Source: Streptococcus sp. LQJ-218 (lineage in GTDB: Bacteria > Bacillota > Bacilli > Lactobacillales > Streptococcaceae). Taken from it: 64,000 nt of DNA. The number at the start of each line of letters is the position of its first letter. The first letter of the stretch is position 1. Positions 10,796 through 19,825 of the stretch are shown here, in pieces. Where the stretch lies: contig NZ_QQRU01000006.1 in the NCBI RefSeq assembly GCF_003428885.1, positions 1 through 64,000 of the forward strand, given 5' to 3'. Under the pieces are notes generated by a model. It did no database searches. It was not told where the DNA came from and saw only the letters and a program-made list of their open reading frames with translations. The translations under genes were made by a program, and so were the position numbers.

Positions 10796-11383
10796 TTATT
10801 CTTCACTCGTTTCAGCGTCGTCATCTGAAAACTCATCATCTTCTTCGTTGAGATCGACGTCTTCATCCAAGTCATCAGGAGCGATTTCGTTGATTTCTGC
10901 ATCATAAGCTTCCACTTCGTTTTTCTCATCATCTGGATTTTCATCATCATATGAAAGAGCTGGATCTGCTTCATATGCATCTTCGTCTTCCGGATCATCA
11001 GCATTGTAATCAATAGCATCTGAATCCCCGTCCATGAAGGCATTGACACGTTTTTTCTTAGCTTTTGGTGCTACTTCATCATCGTCACTTTCTTCAAGAG
11101 CGATGATTTCTTCGTCAATTTCGTCCACACCATACCATGAACGAAGACCCCATTTGTTGTCTCCAAGAGAGATGAAGCTACCGTCAAAGTTCAACTCTGT
11201 ATAGAACAAAGGCAAAGCTTCGCGGATATCGCTGTTTGATGTTCCAAGGTAGTTTTGAATTTCGTTTACAAGATCGCTAAAATGCATCTCATGATCGCGA
11301 CCACGAAGTTCCAAGATAGCACGCGCTACCTCAATCATAGATAGTTCACTTTTTTCTTGCCCAGCAAATACTTCTAATTCCAA
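10796..11383 (-). CDS. rpoE: RNA polymerase delta subunit
   Basis: RpoE (delta) is a Firmicutes RNA polymerase accessory subunit that increases transcription specificity and recycling. Residues about 1-90 form the winged-helix HARE-HTH domain, and the rest is a highly acidic, probably unstructured tail rich in Asp and Glu. I choose the TTG at 11383 (195 residues, beginning with Leu/Met-Glu-Leu-Glu-Val-Phe) because GAGGAG lies 7 nt upstream. The upstream ATG at 11398 precedes that site and lacks one. It is followed by pyrG. Confidence 0.95.
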   Translation of the reverse strand: MELEVFAGQEKSELSMIEVARAILELRGRDHEMHFSDLVNEIQNYLGTSNSDIREALPLFYTELNFDGSFISLGDNKWGLRSWYGVDEIDEEIIALEESDDDEVAPKAKKKRVNAFMDGDSDAIDYNADDPEDEDAYEADPALSYDDENPDDEKNEVEAYDAEINEIAPDDLDEDVDLNEEDDEFSDDDAETSEE

Positions 11384-11455
11384 AGCGTTTCTCCTCATTT
11401 ATACTGCTATTGCCAGAGCGAACAGACTCTGACCTCATTTTATCATTTACTCTTT

Positions 11456-11484
11456 ATTTTACGATAATTTTGCGGAATAGTCAA
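11456..11484 (-). promoter_or_regulatory. rpoE promoter
   Basis: -35 TTGACT (11479-11484), 17-bp spacer, and -10 TAAAAT (11456-11461) on the minus strand, upstream of rpoE. Confidence 0.8.
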
Positions 11485-11512
11485 AGGTTAAGGGAGAACT
11501 AATAGAAATCTT

Positions 11513-12265
11513 CTAAGCTTCTATATTCAATAATTTCATTTTTGATAATATTTTTTTAAACTCAAAATGTTTTAAAGGATTATCAATTAACACTATCTTT
11601 GGAATATCATCTAGGTTGGTGACTAGAGATAAAATAAAATCTGATTGAAACTCTTTGGCTTTTTCAAATTCTTTGGCAGTCAAACGAATGCGACCCTTAG
11701 GTTTTCGAATTCCTTTTACTTCGGCAAGGTAGGAATGATCTTGCACATCTACTTGGAAATCATATCCATGACCATAAATACGGGCATCGGTCAATAGTCC
11801 ACCTTGGAATTTTTCTTCTTTATCAAAATGAAGGATAAAATAATTCTCTGCCTCCATTCCAGTTTCTTGTAGACGTTTGAACTTAGTTCGAACTATTGGT
11901 TTTTCAACGATGGTTATACCTGTTTTCTTCCCTTCACTTGCAAGCAACATTTTAACGATTTCTGCATAACTGTGAACATCTTCATTCCCAAACATCATAT
12001 CAATTAAATCTTTACGAAAACGATAAACTTCAGCTTTCTGCCACCAACCTTTTCGATTATTGTCAAAATAGGGATCAAATAAATCCATTCTATTTTTTAC
12101 AACTCCTGTTGTTTCAGCAATTCCAAGAGACACCACATGGCGATAAAACTCCGACTTGCTAGAGCATTGAAATTCTTTTATAAAAAGCTTATCAAACTTG
12201 GCAAGACCGTAACCAATTAAATTTAACAATTCATAATGAGGGTGTTTATACTCAATGAAAATCAA
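11513..12265 (-). CDS. DUF3883 / PD-(D/E)XK nuclease-like protein, 5' end replaced by a BOX insertion
   Basis: The 250-codon open frame has an N-terminal helical region and a C-terminal DUF3883-type domain. Its restriction-nuclease-like signature is D169 followed by E182-V-K184 (YDFQVD then LAEVKG). Such domains occur in NucS-like and defence-associated nucleases; the substrate here is unknown. The annotated TTG start and first five to six residues come from BOX sequence, and no ribosome-binding site precedes it. Upstream, a TATAAT (12389-12394), a GGAGAAAG site and an ATG (12357-12359) look like the original 5' end. That ATG now reads 25 codons into the BOX and stops at TAG. The gene may be silent or weakly translated. 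It stands between valS and rpoE. Confidence 0.6.
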   Translation of the reverse strand: MIFIEYKHPHYELLNLIGYGLAKFDKLFIKEFQCSSKSEFYRHVVSLGIAETTGVVKNRMDLFDPYFDNNRKGWWQKAEVYRFRKDLIDMMFGNEDVHSYAEIVKMLLASEGKKTGITIVEKPIVRTKFKRLQETGMEAENYFILHFDKEEKFQGGLLTDARIYGHGYDFQVDVQDHSYLAEVKGIRKPKGRIRLTAKEFEKAKEFQSDFILSLVTNLDDIPKIVLIDNPLKHFEFKKILSKMKLLNIEA

Positions 12266-12352
12266 AAAGCAAACTAGGAAGCTAGCCGCAAGCTGTACTT
12301 GAGTACGGTAAGGCGACGCTGACGTGGTTTGAATTTGATTTTCGACGAGTAT
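12248..12352. repeat. BOX element (copy 2, boxA-C without boxB) inside the DUF3883 gene
   Basis: A 105-bp element with ends ATACTC and GAGTAT. It includes GGTAAGGCGACGCTGACG, matching the classical boxA primer region, and a boxC; the boxB hairpin is missing. It separates a plausible start region (ATG at 12357-12359) from the body of the DUF3883 gene. Confidence 0.9.
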
Positions 12353-12396
12353 TAGACATCACTTTCTCCATCAATAGATATTGATTTTATTATACC

Positions 12397-12423
12397 AAAA
12401 AAACACGGTTTACCACCGTGTTT
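12397..12423 (-). terminator. Terminator of valS operon
   Basis: Perfect 8-bp stem AAACACGG/CCGTGTTT with a 7-nt loop and T-run on the minus strand, 7 bp beyond the valS stop. Confidence 0.88.
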
Positions 12424-12429
12424 CTGTGT

Positions 12430-15081
12430 TTATTTAACGAGTTTCTTCATCTCATCAATACGTGCGACGGTCGCGTCGTATTTGGCTTGGTAGTCGGCTT
12501 GTTTGTCGCGTTCTTTTTGGACGACTTCTGGTTTGGCGTTGGCTACGAAGCGTTCGTTAGAGAGTTTCTTGCCGACCATGTCCAGTTCTTTTTGCCATTT
12601 AGCCAGTTCCTTGTCGAGTCGAGCCAGTTCTTCTTCGACATTGAGGAGGTCTGCCAGTGGCAGGTAGATTTCTGCTCCTGTGATGACGCTTGACATAGCG
12701 AGTTCAGGTGCAGGAATGGTTGATGCGATTTCCAAGTGTTCTGGATTTGTGAAGCGTTTGATGTAGTTGACATTGCTGTTAAAGAAGGCTTCCAAGTCGC
12801 TATCGCTAGTCTTAACAAGGATTGTGATTGGCTTGCTTGGTGCTACGTTTACTTCCGCACGTGCATTACGAACAGCACGGATCAAGTCTTTGAGGCTTTC
12901 CACACCAGTGTGGGCAACAAGGTCTTCAAAGGCTGGATTGACAGTTGGGTATTCTGCTGTGACGATAGAGCCTTCTGAGATTTGGCCAAAGATTTCCTCT
13001 GTCACGAACGGCATGATAGGGTGAAGGAGACGAAGGATCTTGTCCAAAGTGTAAAGGAGAACAGAACGTGTGATGACTTTCTCTTCTTCGTTGTCGCTAT
13101 AAAGGACTTCCTTGGTCAACTCAACGTACCAGTCCGCAAACTCGTCCCAGATGAAGTTGTAGAGAATATGTCCAGCCACACCAAACTCAAACTTGTCAAA
13201 GTTAGAAGTAGCTTTTCCGATGGTTTCATTGAGGTTGTGGAGAATCCAGCGGTCTGTGACATTTCCAGCTTCCTTGTTAACAACTTTTTCGACATTAGCC
13301 GTTGCTTGCTCAAGAGTCAAACCTTCATTGTTCATGAGGATGTAGCGAGAGATGTTCCAGATCTTGTTAATGAAGTTCCAAGATGCATCCATTTTCTCGT
13401 AAGAGAAGCGCACGTCTTGTCCTGGTGCAGAACCGTTTGAAAGGAACCAACGAAGGGCATCGGCACCGTATTTCTCAATAACATCCATCGGATCAATCCC
13501 GTTACCGAGTGACTTAGACATCTTGCGTCCTTGCTCGTCACGAATGAGACCGTGGATAAGCACGTTTTGGAATGGCTGACGTCCAGTGAATTCCAAGGAT
13601 TGGAAGATCATACGAGACACCCAGAAGAAGATGATGTCGTAACCTGTTACCAAGGTTGAAGTTGGGAAGTAACGTTTGAAGTCTTCTGAATCGACATCAG
13701 GCCAGCCCATGGTTGAGAATGGCCAGAGAGCAGAACTGAACCAAGTATCCAAGACGTCTTCGTCCTGAGTCCATCCGTCACCTTCTGGAGCTTCTTCGCC
13801 GACATACATTTCACCCTCAGCATTGTACCATGCAGGGATTTGGTGACCCCACCAGAGCTGACGAGAGATAACCCAGTCGTGAACATTTTCCATCCATTGA
13901 AGGAAGGTATCGTTGAAACGAGGTGGGTAGAATTCGACCTTATCCTCTGTGTCTTGGTTAGCAATAGCATTTTTGGCCAATTGGTCCATCTTGACGAACC
14001 ATTGCGTTGACAAGCGTGGTTCAACTACAACACCTGTACGCTCTGAGTGACCAACACTGTGGACACGCTTTTCGATTTTAACGAGGGCACCGATTTCTTC
14101 CAACTTAGCCACGACTGCCTTACGAGCTTCGAAACGGTCCATGCCTGCAAATTCAAAGGCAAGCTCATTCATAGTTCCGTCGTCGTTCATGACGTTGACT
14201 TGTGGCAAGTTGTGACGTTGACCCACCAAGAAGTCGTTTGGATCATGAGCAGGAGTGATTTTCACGACACCTGTACCAAACTCAGGGTCTGCGTGTTCAT
14301 CCGCGACTATTGGGATCAATTTTTTAGCGATTGGAAGGATGACGTTTTTACCGATTAAGTCCTTGTAGCGTGGGTCTTCTGGATTGACTGCAACGGCAAC
14401 GTCTCCAAACATAGTCTCAGGACGAGTTGTCGCAACTTCAAGGGCGCGTGAGCCGTCTTCCAGCATGTAATTCATGTGGTAGAAGGCTCCTTCGACATCC
14501 TTGTGGATGACTTCGATATCAGAAAGGGCTGTGCGAGCTGCTGGATCCCAGTTGATGATAAACTCACCACGGTAGATCCATCCTTTCTTGTAAAGATCGA
14601 CAAAGACCTTGCGAACGGCTTTTGACAAACCTTCGTCAAGAGTGAAACGCTCACGAGAGTAGTCTACAGAGAGCCCCATCTTGCCCCATTGTTCCTTGAT
14701 GGTAGTGGCATATTCGTCTTTCCATTCCCAGACTTTCGTCAAGAAAGACTCACGACCAAGGTCATAACGGCTAATGCCCTCACTACGCAAGCGCTCCTCA
14801 ACCTTAGCCTGAGTGGCAATCCCCGCGTGGTCCATCCCTGGAAGCCAAAGGGTATCGAAACCTTGCATGCGTTTTTGACGGATGATGATATCTTGCAAAG
14901 TTGTATCCCAAGCGTGACCAAGGTGAAGTTTACCAGTTACGTTTGGTGGTGGAATCACGATCGAATAAGGCTTGGCCTTTTGATTGCCTGAAGGCTTGAA
15001 AACATCTTCGTCAAGCCATTTTTGGTAACGACCAGCCTCAACCTCGGCTGGATTGTATTTAGGTGAAAGTTCTTTAGACAT
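12430..15081 (-). CDS. valS: Valyl-tRNA synthetase
   Basis: A class I aminoacyl-tRNA synthetase of 883 residues that charges tRNA-Val. The HIGH-type motif is HLGHA (in [15 protein letters not shown] near residue 50) and the KMSKS motif is KMSKS near residue 525. A CP1 editing domain lies between them, and a C-terminal coiled-coil arm (about 810-883) is typical of ValRS. It is the last gene of a run that begins with a T-box leader at 17481-17689. No strong promoter or terminator is seen in the 66 bp that separate it from the RES gene, so it is probably governed by the T-box, although a weak internal promoter cannot be excluded. Confidence 0.98.
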   Translation of the reverse strand: MSKELSPKYNPAEVEAGRYQKWLDEDVFKPSGNQKAKPYSIVIPPPNVTGKLHLGHAWDTTLQDIIIRQKRMQGFDTLWLPGMDHAGIATQAKVEERLRSEGISRYDLGRESFLTKVWEWKDEYATTIKEQWGKMGLSVDYSRERFTLDEGLSKAVRKVFVDLYKKGWIYRGEFIINWDPAARTALSDIEVIHKDVEGAFYHMNYMLEDGSRALEVATTRPETMFGDVAVAVNPEDPRYKDLIGKNVILPIAKKLIPIVADEHADPEFGTGVVKITPAHDPNDFLVGQRHNLPQVNVMNDDGTMNELAFEFAGMDRFEARKAVVAKLEEIGALVKIEKRVHSVGHSERTGVVVEPRLSTQWFVKMDQLAKNAIANQDTEDKVEFYPPRFNDTFLQWMENVHDWVISRQLWWGHQIPAWYNAEGEMYVGEEAPEGDGWTQDEDVLDTWFSSALWPFSTMGWPDVDSEDFKRYFPTSTLVTGYDIIFFWVSRMIFQSLEFTGRQPFQNVLIHGLIRDEQGRKMSKSLGNGIDPMDVIEKYGADALRWFLSNGSAPGQDVRFSYEKMDASWNFINKIWNISRYILMNNEGLTLEQATANVEKVVNKEAGNVTDRWILHNLNETIGKATSNFDKFEFGVAGHILYNFIWDEFADWYVELTKEVLYSDNEEEKVITRSVLLYTLDKILRLLHPIMPFVTEEIFGQISEGSIVTAEYPTVNPAFEDLVAHTGVESLKDLIRAVRNARAEVNVAPSKPITILVKTSDSDLEAFFNSNVNYIKRFTNPEHLEIASTIPAPELAMSSVITGAEIYLPLADLLNVEEELARLDKELAKWQKELDMVGKKLSNERFVANAKPEVVQKERDKQADYQAKYDATVARIDEMKKLVK

Positions 15082-15147
15082 GTGTGTGCTCCTTTACTGT
15101 TTTCAAGATAAGTATTTTTATTTTTAAAATATTATGTTTCATAAGAT

Positions 15148-16320
15148 TCAATAACTATTTCGAATTATCTCACCATCCCAACTCAACTCAATTTTGTTTT
15201 GAACATAGGAATCGTTACAAAATTTAAGATGTTCTTTTTCATAATCACCACAATTTACCATACAACAACTTACATTATCTAAATCCAGAGCTTTTTCATA
15301 ATAGTTTTCTGGGAATGCAAAACATCTATGTTCTATCTTTAATGAATCTGAATTAATGATCTGGCTAATAGGTTTCATTGTCTTTGTTGAAATATAAGTC
15401 CATCCTACTACTTGGTTATCAGTTTTATTGTTTTCATTCTGAATATTATAGAATTCATCTTTTATAAAATTAGACAACTCATACACTAGACTTTCATTCA
15501 GTTCGGGAGAAATTTTTTTTGAAAATAGGGGCTCAAGGATTTGTCCAATATATTCACCGTATCTTTTAAAACTATCATCGTACTCTGGATTGGCAAACAT
15601 TTTTCCATCTATAGGGAGAAGTTGAATATCTTCCTTTACTCTATATACAAAAACTGCCATTTTTTCATGTGTATCTTCCGCATCAACTTCGTAAAAAACT
15701 GAATTAAAATCTGGAGAGACATAAAGAACAGGTTGTTCACCTCCCCCTTTATTTAATCGCATTAAGGCTTGATGTTTATTAATGAATCTCCACTCAATTG
15801 GATCAAAATCTTCTTTAAGATTATCACCATCATATAACTTTATCGCTCGATATACATAGGAGTCTTTTTTTACCATGAATCTTGGATTAGATCTTAAGAA
15901 AGAACCGTATTTATCTAAATATATTATTTCTTTTACTATTTCTGTTAATTGTTCTAATTTAGCATCCGTTTCTTTCTTTAGAAGATATTCCAATTCACTT
16001 TGTAACTGTTTCATTTTATTAGAATCTTTTAAAAACAAACAACTCTGAACATATCTAGCGATTTCATTATTTGACTTAAATTTTGGGAAACATACCTTAT
16101 TTGTATCAGAATCAAATTGTAAATTGTTGTATAGTGTAGCACCACCAAAAATTTTTCTAGAGATCAGTAAAGATAGTTCTTCGGGATTAACAACCTGATT
16201 CAAAAAATCTTTTTTAAAAGAGAATTCCTCTAAATCAATCCCATTAATAAATTCTCTATGTTTCCTTCTAAGGTTACACAGGTAGGATTTTTTTGATTTA
16301 TTACTATTTTTTTTTGACAT
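15148..16320 (-). CDS. RES-domain protein (putative NAD-targeting toxin-like), accessory
   Basis: A 390-residue protein with a basic N-terminus (residues 1-22), a helical middle (about 30-135) and a C-terminal RES-like domain (about 150-360). RES-like features are VYRAI with R158, ALMRLNKGGG with R188, LYVS with Y200 and S202, and FYEV with E211, followed by WTYIST near 307-312. RES domains in RES-Xre toxin-antitoxin pairs degrade NAD+. No Xre-type antitoxin gene adjoins it here. ATG at 16320 was chosen because GGAAAG precedes it; the earlier GTG lies within the ribosome-binding region. The visibly A+T-rich gene sits between GNAT and valS and takes its ribosome-binding site from the GNAT tail. 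Function is inferred only. Confidence 0.65.
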   Translation of the reverse strand: MSKKNSNKSKKSYLCNLRRKHREFINGIDLEEFSFKKDFLNQVVNPEELSLLISRKIFGGATLYNNLQFDSDTNKVCFPKFKSNNEIARYVQSCLFLKDSNKMKQLQSELEYLLKKETDAKLEQLTEIVKEIIYLDKYGSFLRSNPRFMVKKDSYVYRAIKLYDGDNLKEDFDPIEWRFINKHQALMRLNKGGGEQPVLYVSPDFNSVFYEVDAEDTHEKMAVFVYRVKEDIQLLPIDGKMFANPEYDDSFKRYGEYIGQILEPLFSKKISPELNESLVYELSNFIKDEFYNIQNENNKTDNQVVGWTYISTKTMKPISQIINSDSLKIEHRCFAFPENYYEKALDLDNVSCCMVNCGDYEKEHLKFCNDSYVQNKIELSWDGEIIRNSY

Positions 16321-16331
16321 GATAAACTTTC

Positions 16332-16889
16332 CTATACCTCCCACTCACTCTTCAGCAAGCCATATATCAGACTGTCACAGCGATTTCCTTGGGCATCTTT
16401 ACGGTCTCTTATGCGAGCTTCGAGGGTAAAGCCAAGTTTTTCTGCGACTCGTTGACTTTGGGTATTGTAGCCAAGACAAGTCAATTCAATCTTGTGAGGA
16501 TCCAAATCTTTAAAGGCTAAATCAAGCAAAGCACGCGCTGCTTCTGGTACGTAACCTTGGCCCCAGTAGTCTGGGTGCAAGGTATAGACAATTTCTAGCA
16601 CATCGTCCGCATGGCGGTGATTGCAGTCAATAGAACCAATGGCTTTATCGGTTCCTTTGACGACAATCCCATAGCCTACTGAGAGATTTTCCTTTTGATT
16701 GCGCTCAGGAAGGATATGCTTCAGATAATCAATCTCATCTTCCAAGGTCTTGACGGGCGGAAAGCCCGCTGGGTAAGAAACTTCTGGGAGGCTAGCGTAG
16801 GCATGGATATTCTCAGCATCCTCTAAAGTACAGCCTCGCAAGACAAGTCGCTCCGTCTCGGTTCGTTCAGGTAGTTCTGCTCTTGTCAT
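16332..16889 (-). CDS. GNAT-family N-acetyltransferase (RimJ/RimL type)
   Basis: A 185-residue acetyltransferase resembling the RimJ/RimL/SpeG-like branch that uses acetyl-CoA to acetylate protein N-termini or small molecules. It begins with the family-typical ERTETERLVLR segment. The acetyl-CoA binding loop is in the YWGQGYVPEAARALLDLAF region (near residues 115-135), followed by the NTQSQRVAEKLGF motif. The ATG at 16889 has a GAGGAAG site and overlaps the end of the flavin reductase gene by 23 bp. Substrate unknown. Confidence 0.8.
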   Translation of the reverse strand: MTRAELPERTETERLVLRGCTLEDAENIHAYASLPEVSYPAGFPPVKTLEDEIDYLKHILPERNQKENLSVGYGIVVKGTDKAIGSIDCNHRHADDVLEIVYTLHPDYWGQGYVPEAARALLDLAFKDLDPHKIELTCLGYNTQSQRVAEKLGFTLEARIRDRKDAQGNRCDSLIYGLLKSEWEV

Positions 16890-17454
16890 CTTTCTTCCTC
16901 GCTTTCTTGATAAAGCTACCCATAGGATCGACTCGGTCATCTAGATAACGATAAACGCGCTGATGGCCGTCCCCCATAAAGTAAGTTGGTGAAAAACGGT
17001 CGTTTTTAAAATGCCCTTTCTCATCCAAGAGCTCTGGATCAGCCAGTCGCTCGAGAATCTTGGCAAAGATATGGCAGATGCCATCTTCCTCGATAATCCG
17101 ATCCACTTGGCAATCCAAAACGACTGGACAAGATTCCAAAATCGGAGCATGAGTCTGTTCAGAAATCTCATAGTCTAGTGCCAGGTGTTTCAGTTTCTCC
17201 CGATGGCTTATAAAACCAGCCTGCTCCATTTCTAGCATGAAGTTTTCATCAGGGATGTTTACGGTGAACTTCTGATAATGCTTAATCTGGTCAGCCACAT
17301 TTTCCTCAACACCAACACCGATGACCAGCCAATCTCCCAGACTATAAGAGGAACTGCAGGTCGTGATATTGTGTCCAAAGTTGTTGTCCTGATATCCCAA
17401 GATAAAGATAGGAAAACCATAGTAGAGTTTGCTGGTGTTAAAAGATTGTTTCAT
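16867..17454 (-). CDS. Flavin reductase-like / FMN-binding split-barrel protein
   Basis: A 195-residue protein resembling the flavin reductase-like FMN-binding split barrel (pfam Flavin_Reduct), starting KLYYGFPIFILGY and containing NVADQIKHYQKFTVNIPDE. It probably binds FMN and NAD(P)H, but the electron acceptor is unknown. It is the first gene after the T-box leader, with an AGGAGG site before the ATG, and overlaps the GNAT gene. Why an FMN protein lies in a Val-type T-box operon is unclear. Confidence 0.75.
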   Translation of the reverse strand: MKQSFNTSKLYYGFPIFILGYQDNNFGHNITTCSSSYSLGDWLVIGVGVEENVADQIKHYQKFTVNIPDENFMLEMEQAGFISHREKLKHLALDYEISEQTHAPILESCPVVLDCQVDRIIEEDGICHIFAKILERLADPELLDEKGHFKNDRFSPTYFMGDGHQRVYRYLDDRVDPMGSFIKKARKKDDKSRTT

Positions 17455-17480
17455 GACAACCTCCTTTTACTAAGGCGCAA

Positions 17481-17689
17481 AAGAAAAGCCCTGCCATCTA
17501 CATGACAGGGACGAATGTATTTATCCGCGGTACCACCCAATTTCGGGCAGTTGCCCGCAACTCTCGTCTTTAAAACAAAAAGACAATATTATTTCATTTT
17601 CATCCATTAGCAACTAGTTTTGACACATTTGTGGACTTCTCAGCGCCGCCACTTTCTGTAAAATGTGGGATTCAAAACACCTCTAATGG
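17481..17689 (-). promoter_or_regulatory. T-box leader, probable Val specifier (valS operon)
   Basis: The minus strand has the canonical T-box core GGGTGGTACCGCGG (17525-17538), which pairs with uncharged tRNA acceptor ends, followed by a terminator stem CCCTGTCA/TGGCAGGG with T-rich tail (17481-17510). Stem I is closed by CCATTAG (17683-17689) and CTAATGG (17604-17610). Nested pairs TTTTGA/TCAAAA and CACATTT/AAATGTG extend it. The 3' specifier side reads TAGTTG, and GUU (17612-17614) would be a Val codon, which suits valS downstream. Other readings (ACU, AGU) are possible. A promoter TTGCAT-17 bp-TAAAAT lies upstream. Confidence 0.85.
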
Positions 17690-17735
17690 CTTTATTTTAA
17701 CAAGTTTTTGACGGAAATGCAAGAGGCAAGAAAGA

Positions 17736-18131
17736 TTACTTGAACTTGACGCCGTTTTCTTTTAATTTCTTGATGGTAGCTGGACCGATTCCTTTCAAGG
17801 CAAGGAGTTCTTTTTCAGTCCAGTTTTTGAAATCTGACGCAGACTTGATTCCTTCATCATAGAAGGTCTTGGCACGGTCAAGTGGAAGTCCACCCAAGTT
17901 AGCTGCAAAATCTTCTACAGAATTGGATACTTTTTGAGCTTGCTCTTTGGTAGCTTCTACTGTTTGCTCAACTTTTTTAGAAACAGCCTTACCAGCTTCA
18001 CTCGCTGACTGTTCTGCACGTTTCACTACTTTTTTTGTCTCTTCTACAACCTTAGTCATAGTACTTGAAAAAGCACCTGCACGACGGAGGCTGTTTCGTA
18101 ATTGTTTTTTACGATTGAGTTTCTTTGACAT
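17736..18131 (-). CDS. Helix-hairpin-helix protein with long coiled coil
   Basis: A 131-residue protein with a basic N-terminus (KKLNRKKQLRNSLRR), a central amphipathic Lys/Glu/Ala-rich helix (about 25-75) resembling apolipoprotein or late-embryogenesis repeats, and a C-terminal helix-hairpin-helix (ALKGIGPATIKKLKENGV, about 108-128) that could bind DNA. It is conserved in streptococci by recollection, but its role is unknown. It is monocistronic. Confidence 0.65.
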   Translation of the reverse strand: MSKKLNRKKQLRNSLRRAGAFSSTMTKVVEETKKVVKRAEQSASEAGKAVSKKVEQTVEATKEQAQKVSNSVEDFAANLGGLPLDRAKTFYDEGIKSASDFKNWTEKELLALKGIGPATIKKLKENGVKFK

Positions 18132-18226
18132 GATAAAATCCTTTCAATAAAAAATCCCTGCTCTAACAAGGATTTAATAAGAGTATTTTATCAAGATTTT
18201 AGTAAAAAATCAAGAATCTATCTCAT

Positions 18227-18481
18227 TTAATAATTTCGCTCACCAAACAAGCCATCTGGCAAATCATGGAATCCCTTGCCTGCTTTAAAGTTTTCAAACT
18301 TACCAAGCAAGAACTGATAAGCATCCAGGCGACTTTCGTAGCGAATCATGGCATCTTTGGCACGCTCGTCTTGGTCTTCTTCGTAGACTTTTTGGCTTTC
18401 CTTGTGCGCCATGTCATTGATCATAATCTGGGTATTGACCCAGGCTTCAAATTCCTTCATAAATTCTTGTTCGTAACTCAT
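18227..18481 (-). CDS. DUF1912-like small protein
   Basis: An 84-residue soluble, acidic, helical protein of unknown function (starting SYEQEFMKEFEAWVNTQIMIND). It lies 9 bp downstream of the DUF438/PAS gene and is probably co-transcribed with it. A good ribosome-binding site (AGGAGAAAAAATG) precedes the start. The DUF1912 label is from memory. Confidence 0.6.
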   Translation of the reverse strand: MSYEQEFMKEFEAWVNTQIMINDMAHKESQKVYEEDQDERAKDAMIRYESRLDAYQFLLGKFENFKAGKGFHDLPDGLFGERNY

Positions 18482-18490
18482 TTTTTCTCC

Positions 18491-19825
18491 TTATTCTAAT
18501 CCACGGAAATAGTCCGTATCAATCTCACGGTAGGGTTGAATATCCTGAACATACTCCAGCACACCTTGGAATTCTCCCTCTTCATCGTGCACTGCTGCGT
18601 AGGTGATGTGGACAAATTTACCTCGCGACTCAGACTTGAACCACATTTCATACTTGTCCTTGGTTCCCTCACGAAGGCCCTTCATGATAGTTTTGACCTT
18701 GTCCAAGTACTTAGGTGGATGGCAGAGTTCTACATTACGCCCGACTTGTGACGGCGTCCGTTTGAAAATCATCTCGTCAGCCGGCGTATTGTCATTGTAA
18801 TACTGGAAAATATCGTCCTTATTGACAAAGGTAATCTCCATAGGGAGGTGATTGAGGATGAGGTTGACCTGCTCGACTGAAAGATAGCCATTGCCAAAAG
18901 CCTGCTGACTATGACGGTCCAGCACTGCTTCCTTTTCCTTAGGGGTAAAAGTAATGGTAAACTGCCCTTCTGGCGTATCGATAACTTGCTGAACTTGACC
19001 TTCAGCAGTGTCTAGTTGCACGGGCTCCTCTGCACTCTTTTCCTCAAGGAAACTCTGGCGCTCTGGCACCCATTTCTCAGACGGACGGATGATAGCATAG
19101 CCATAGGCATCGCTCTCCTCGGCAATCTGAAGCCAGTCATCCTGAGTAAAGGATTCTAGTAGAATCATGAGAAGGATAGATTCTTCCTTAAAAATCATAC
19201 TTTCAAACTCTGTCGCAAAGGCTTCAAAATCTTCTTTTACACTGCGAATCGACACTTCTGGTAGTGACTTGGCTGTCGCTAAAGCTGTTTGAAAGAGTTC
19301 CCTGATCTGATCATCGACTCCCCACATGACTTTGGGAGGTGAATCGTGTCCATAACGCTCCATGATAGGAAAGAAGAGTTCTTCCTTGCGCTGGTAGTGA
19401 CGGTCGAACTGACCTACAAGTCCCATTTGACGAACCAATCCCTTACGCATCTCTGCCAGCATTTCCTCGTCTTCCATAGACTCATAGGTATCTAACAATC
19501 TTCGAACACGAATCAAGGCAGCACGGAGGGCTAGATTTTCATCCTTAAAAACACGCACAGGATGACCTGGATGCTCTGTATCTTCAACTTCGACACCCTT
19601 AACAGCATTCTTAAAGAGATTGGCATGGACATCACAGAGCTCCATGACGTCTTCAAATGTCACACCTGAGTCAGAGTTCATCAACTCGTGCTCCATGAGG
19701 GAAATCTCTATGGCTGAAACACCTGTAAAAGTCGCATCAAAGCGCTCCTGAACCGACTCAGGAGAGGCACCATTGTGCAATTCTAACAAAATATCCCGTA
19801 GGATATGAATCCGTTCATCTGCCAT
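18491..19825 (-). CDS. DUF438 / hemerythrin-like / PAS domain protein
   Basis: A 444-residue cytoplasmic protein. Residues about 1-75 match a DUF438 domain. The middle (about 90-230) contains a His/Glu-rich helical bundle (FDRHYQRKEELFFPIMERYGHD, EEMLAEMRK, FKEES) resembling hemerythrin-type di-iron domains. The C-terminus (about 315-440) is a PAS domain (MEITFVNKDDIFQYYND, VGRNVELCHPP). Such proteins are candidate O2, NO or redox sensors, but no output domain is present. Its start overlaps the DUF1858 gene's stop (TAATG), so the two are coupled. Confidence 0.75.
   Translation of the reverse strand: MADERIHILRDILLELHNGASPESVQERFDATFTGVSAIEISLMEHELMNSDSGVTFEDVMELCDVHANLFKNAVKGVEVEDTEHPGHPVRVFKDENLALRAALIRVRRLLDTYESMEDEEMLAEMRKGLVRQMGLVGQFDRHYQRKEELFFPIMERYGHDSPPKVMWGVDDQIRELFQTALATAKSLPEVSIRSVKEDFEAFATEFESMIFKEESILLMILLESFTQDDWLQIAEESDAYGYAIIRPSEKWVPERQSFLEEKSAEEPVQLDTAEGQVQQVIDTPEGQFTITFTPKEKEAVLDRHSQQAFGNGYLSVEQVNLILNHLPMEITFVNKDDIFQYYNDNTPADEMIFKRTPSQVGRNVELCHPPKYLDKVKTIMKGLREGTKDKYEMWFKSESRGKFVHITYAAVHDEEGEFQGVLEYVQDIQPYREIDTDYFRGLE

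Noticed and set aside
10630..10851. 73-codon plus-strand frame over the pyrG promoter and rpoE terminator
   Set aside because: It runs antisense through well-defined regulatory DNA and the rpoE 3' end.
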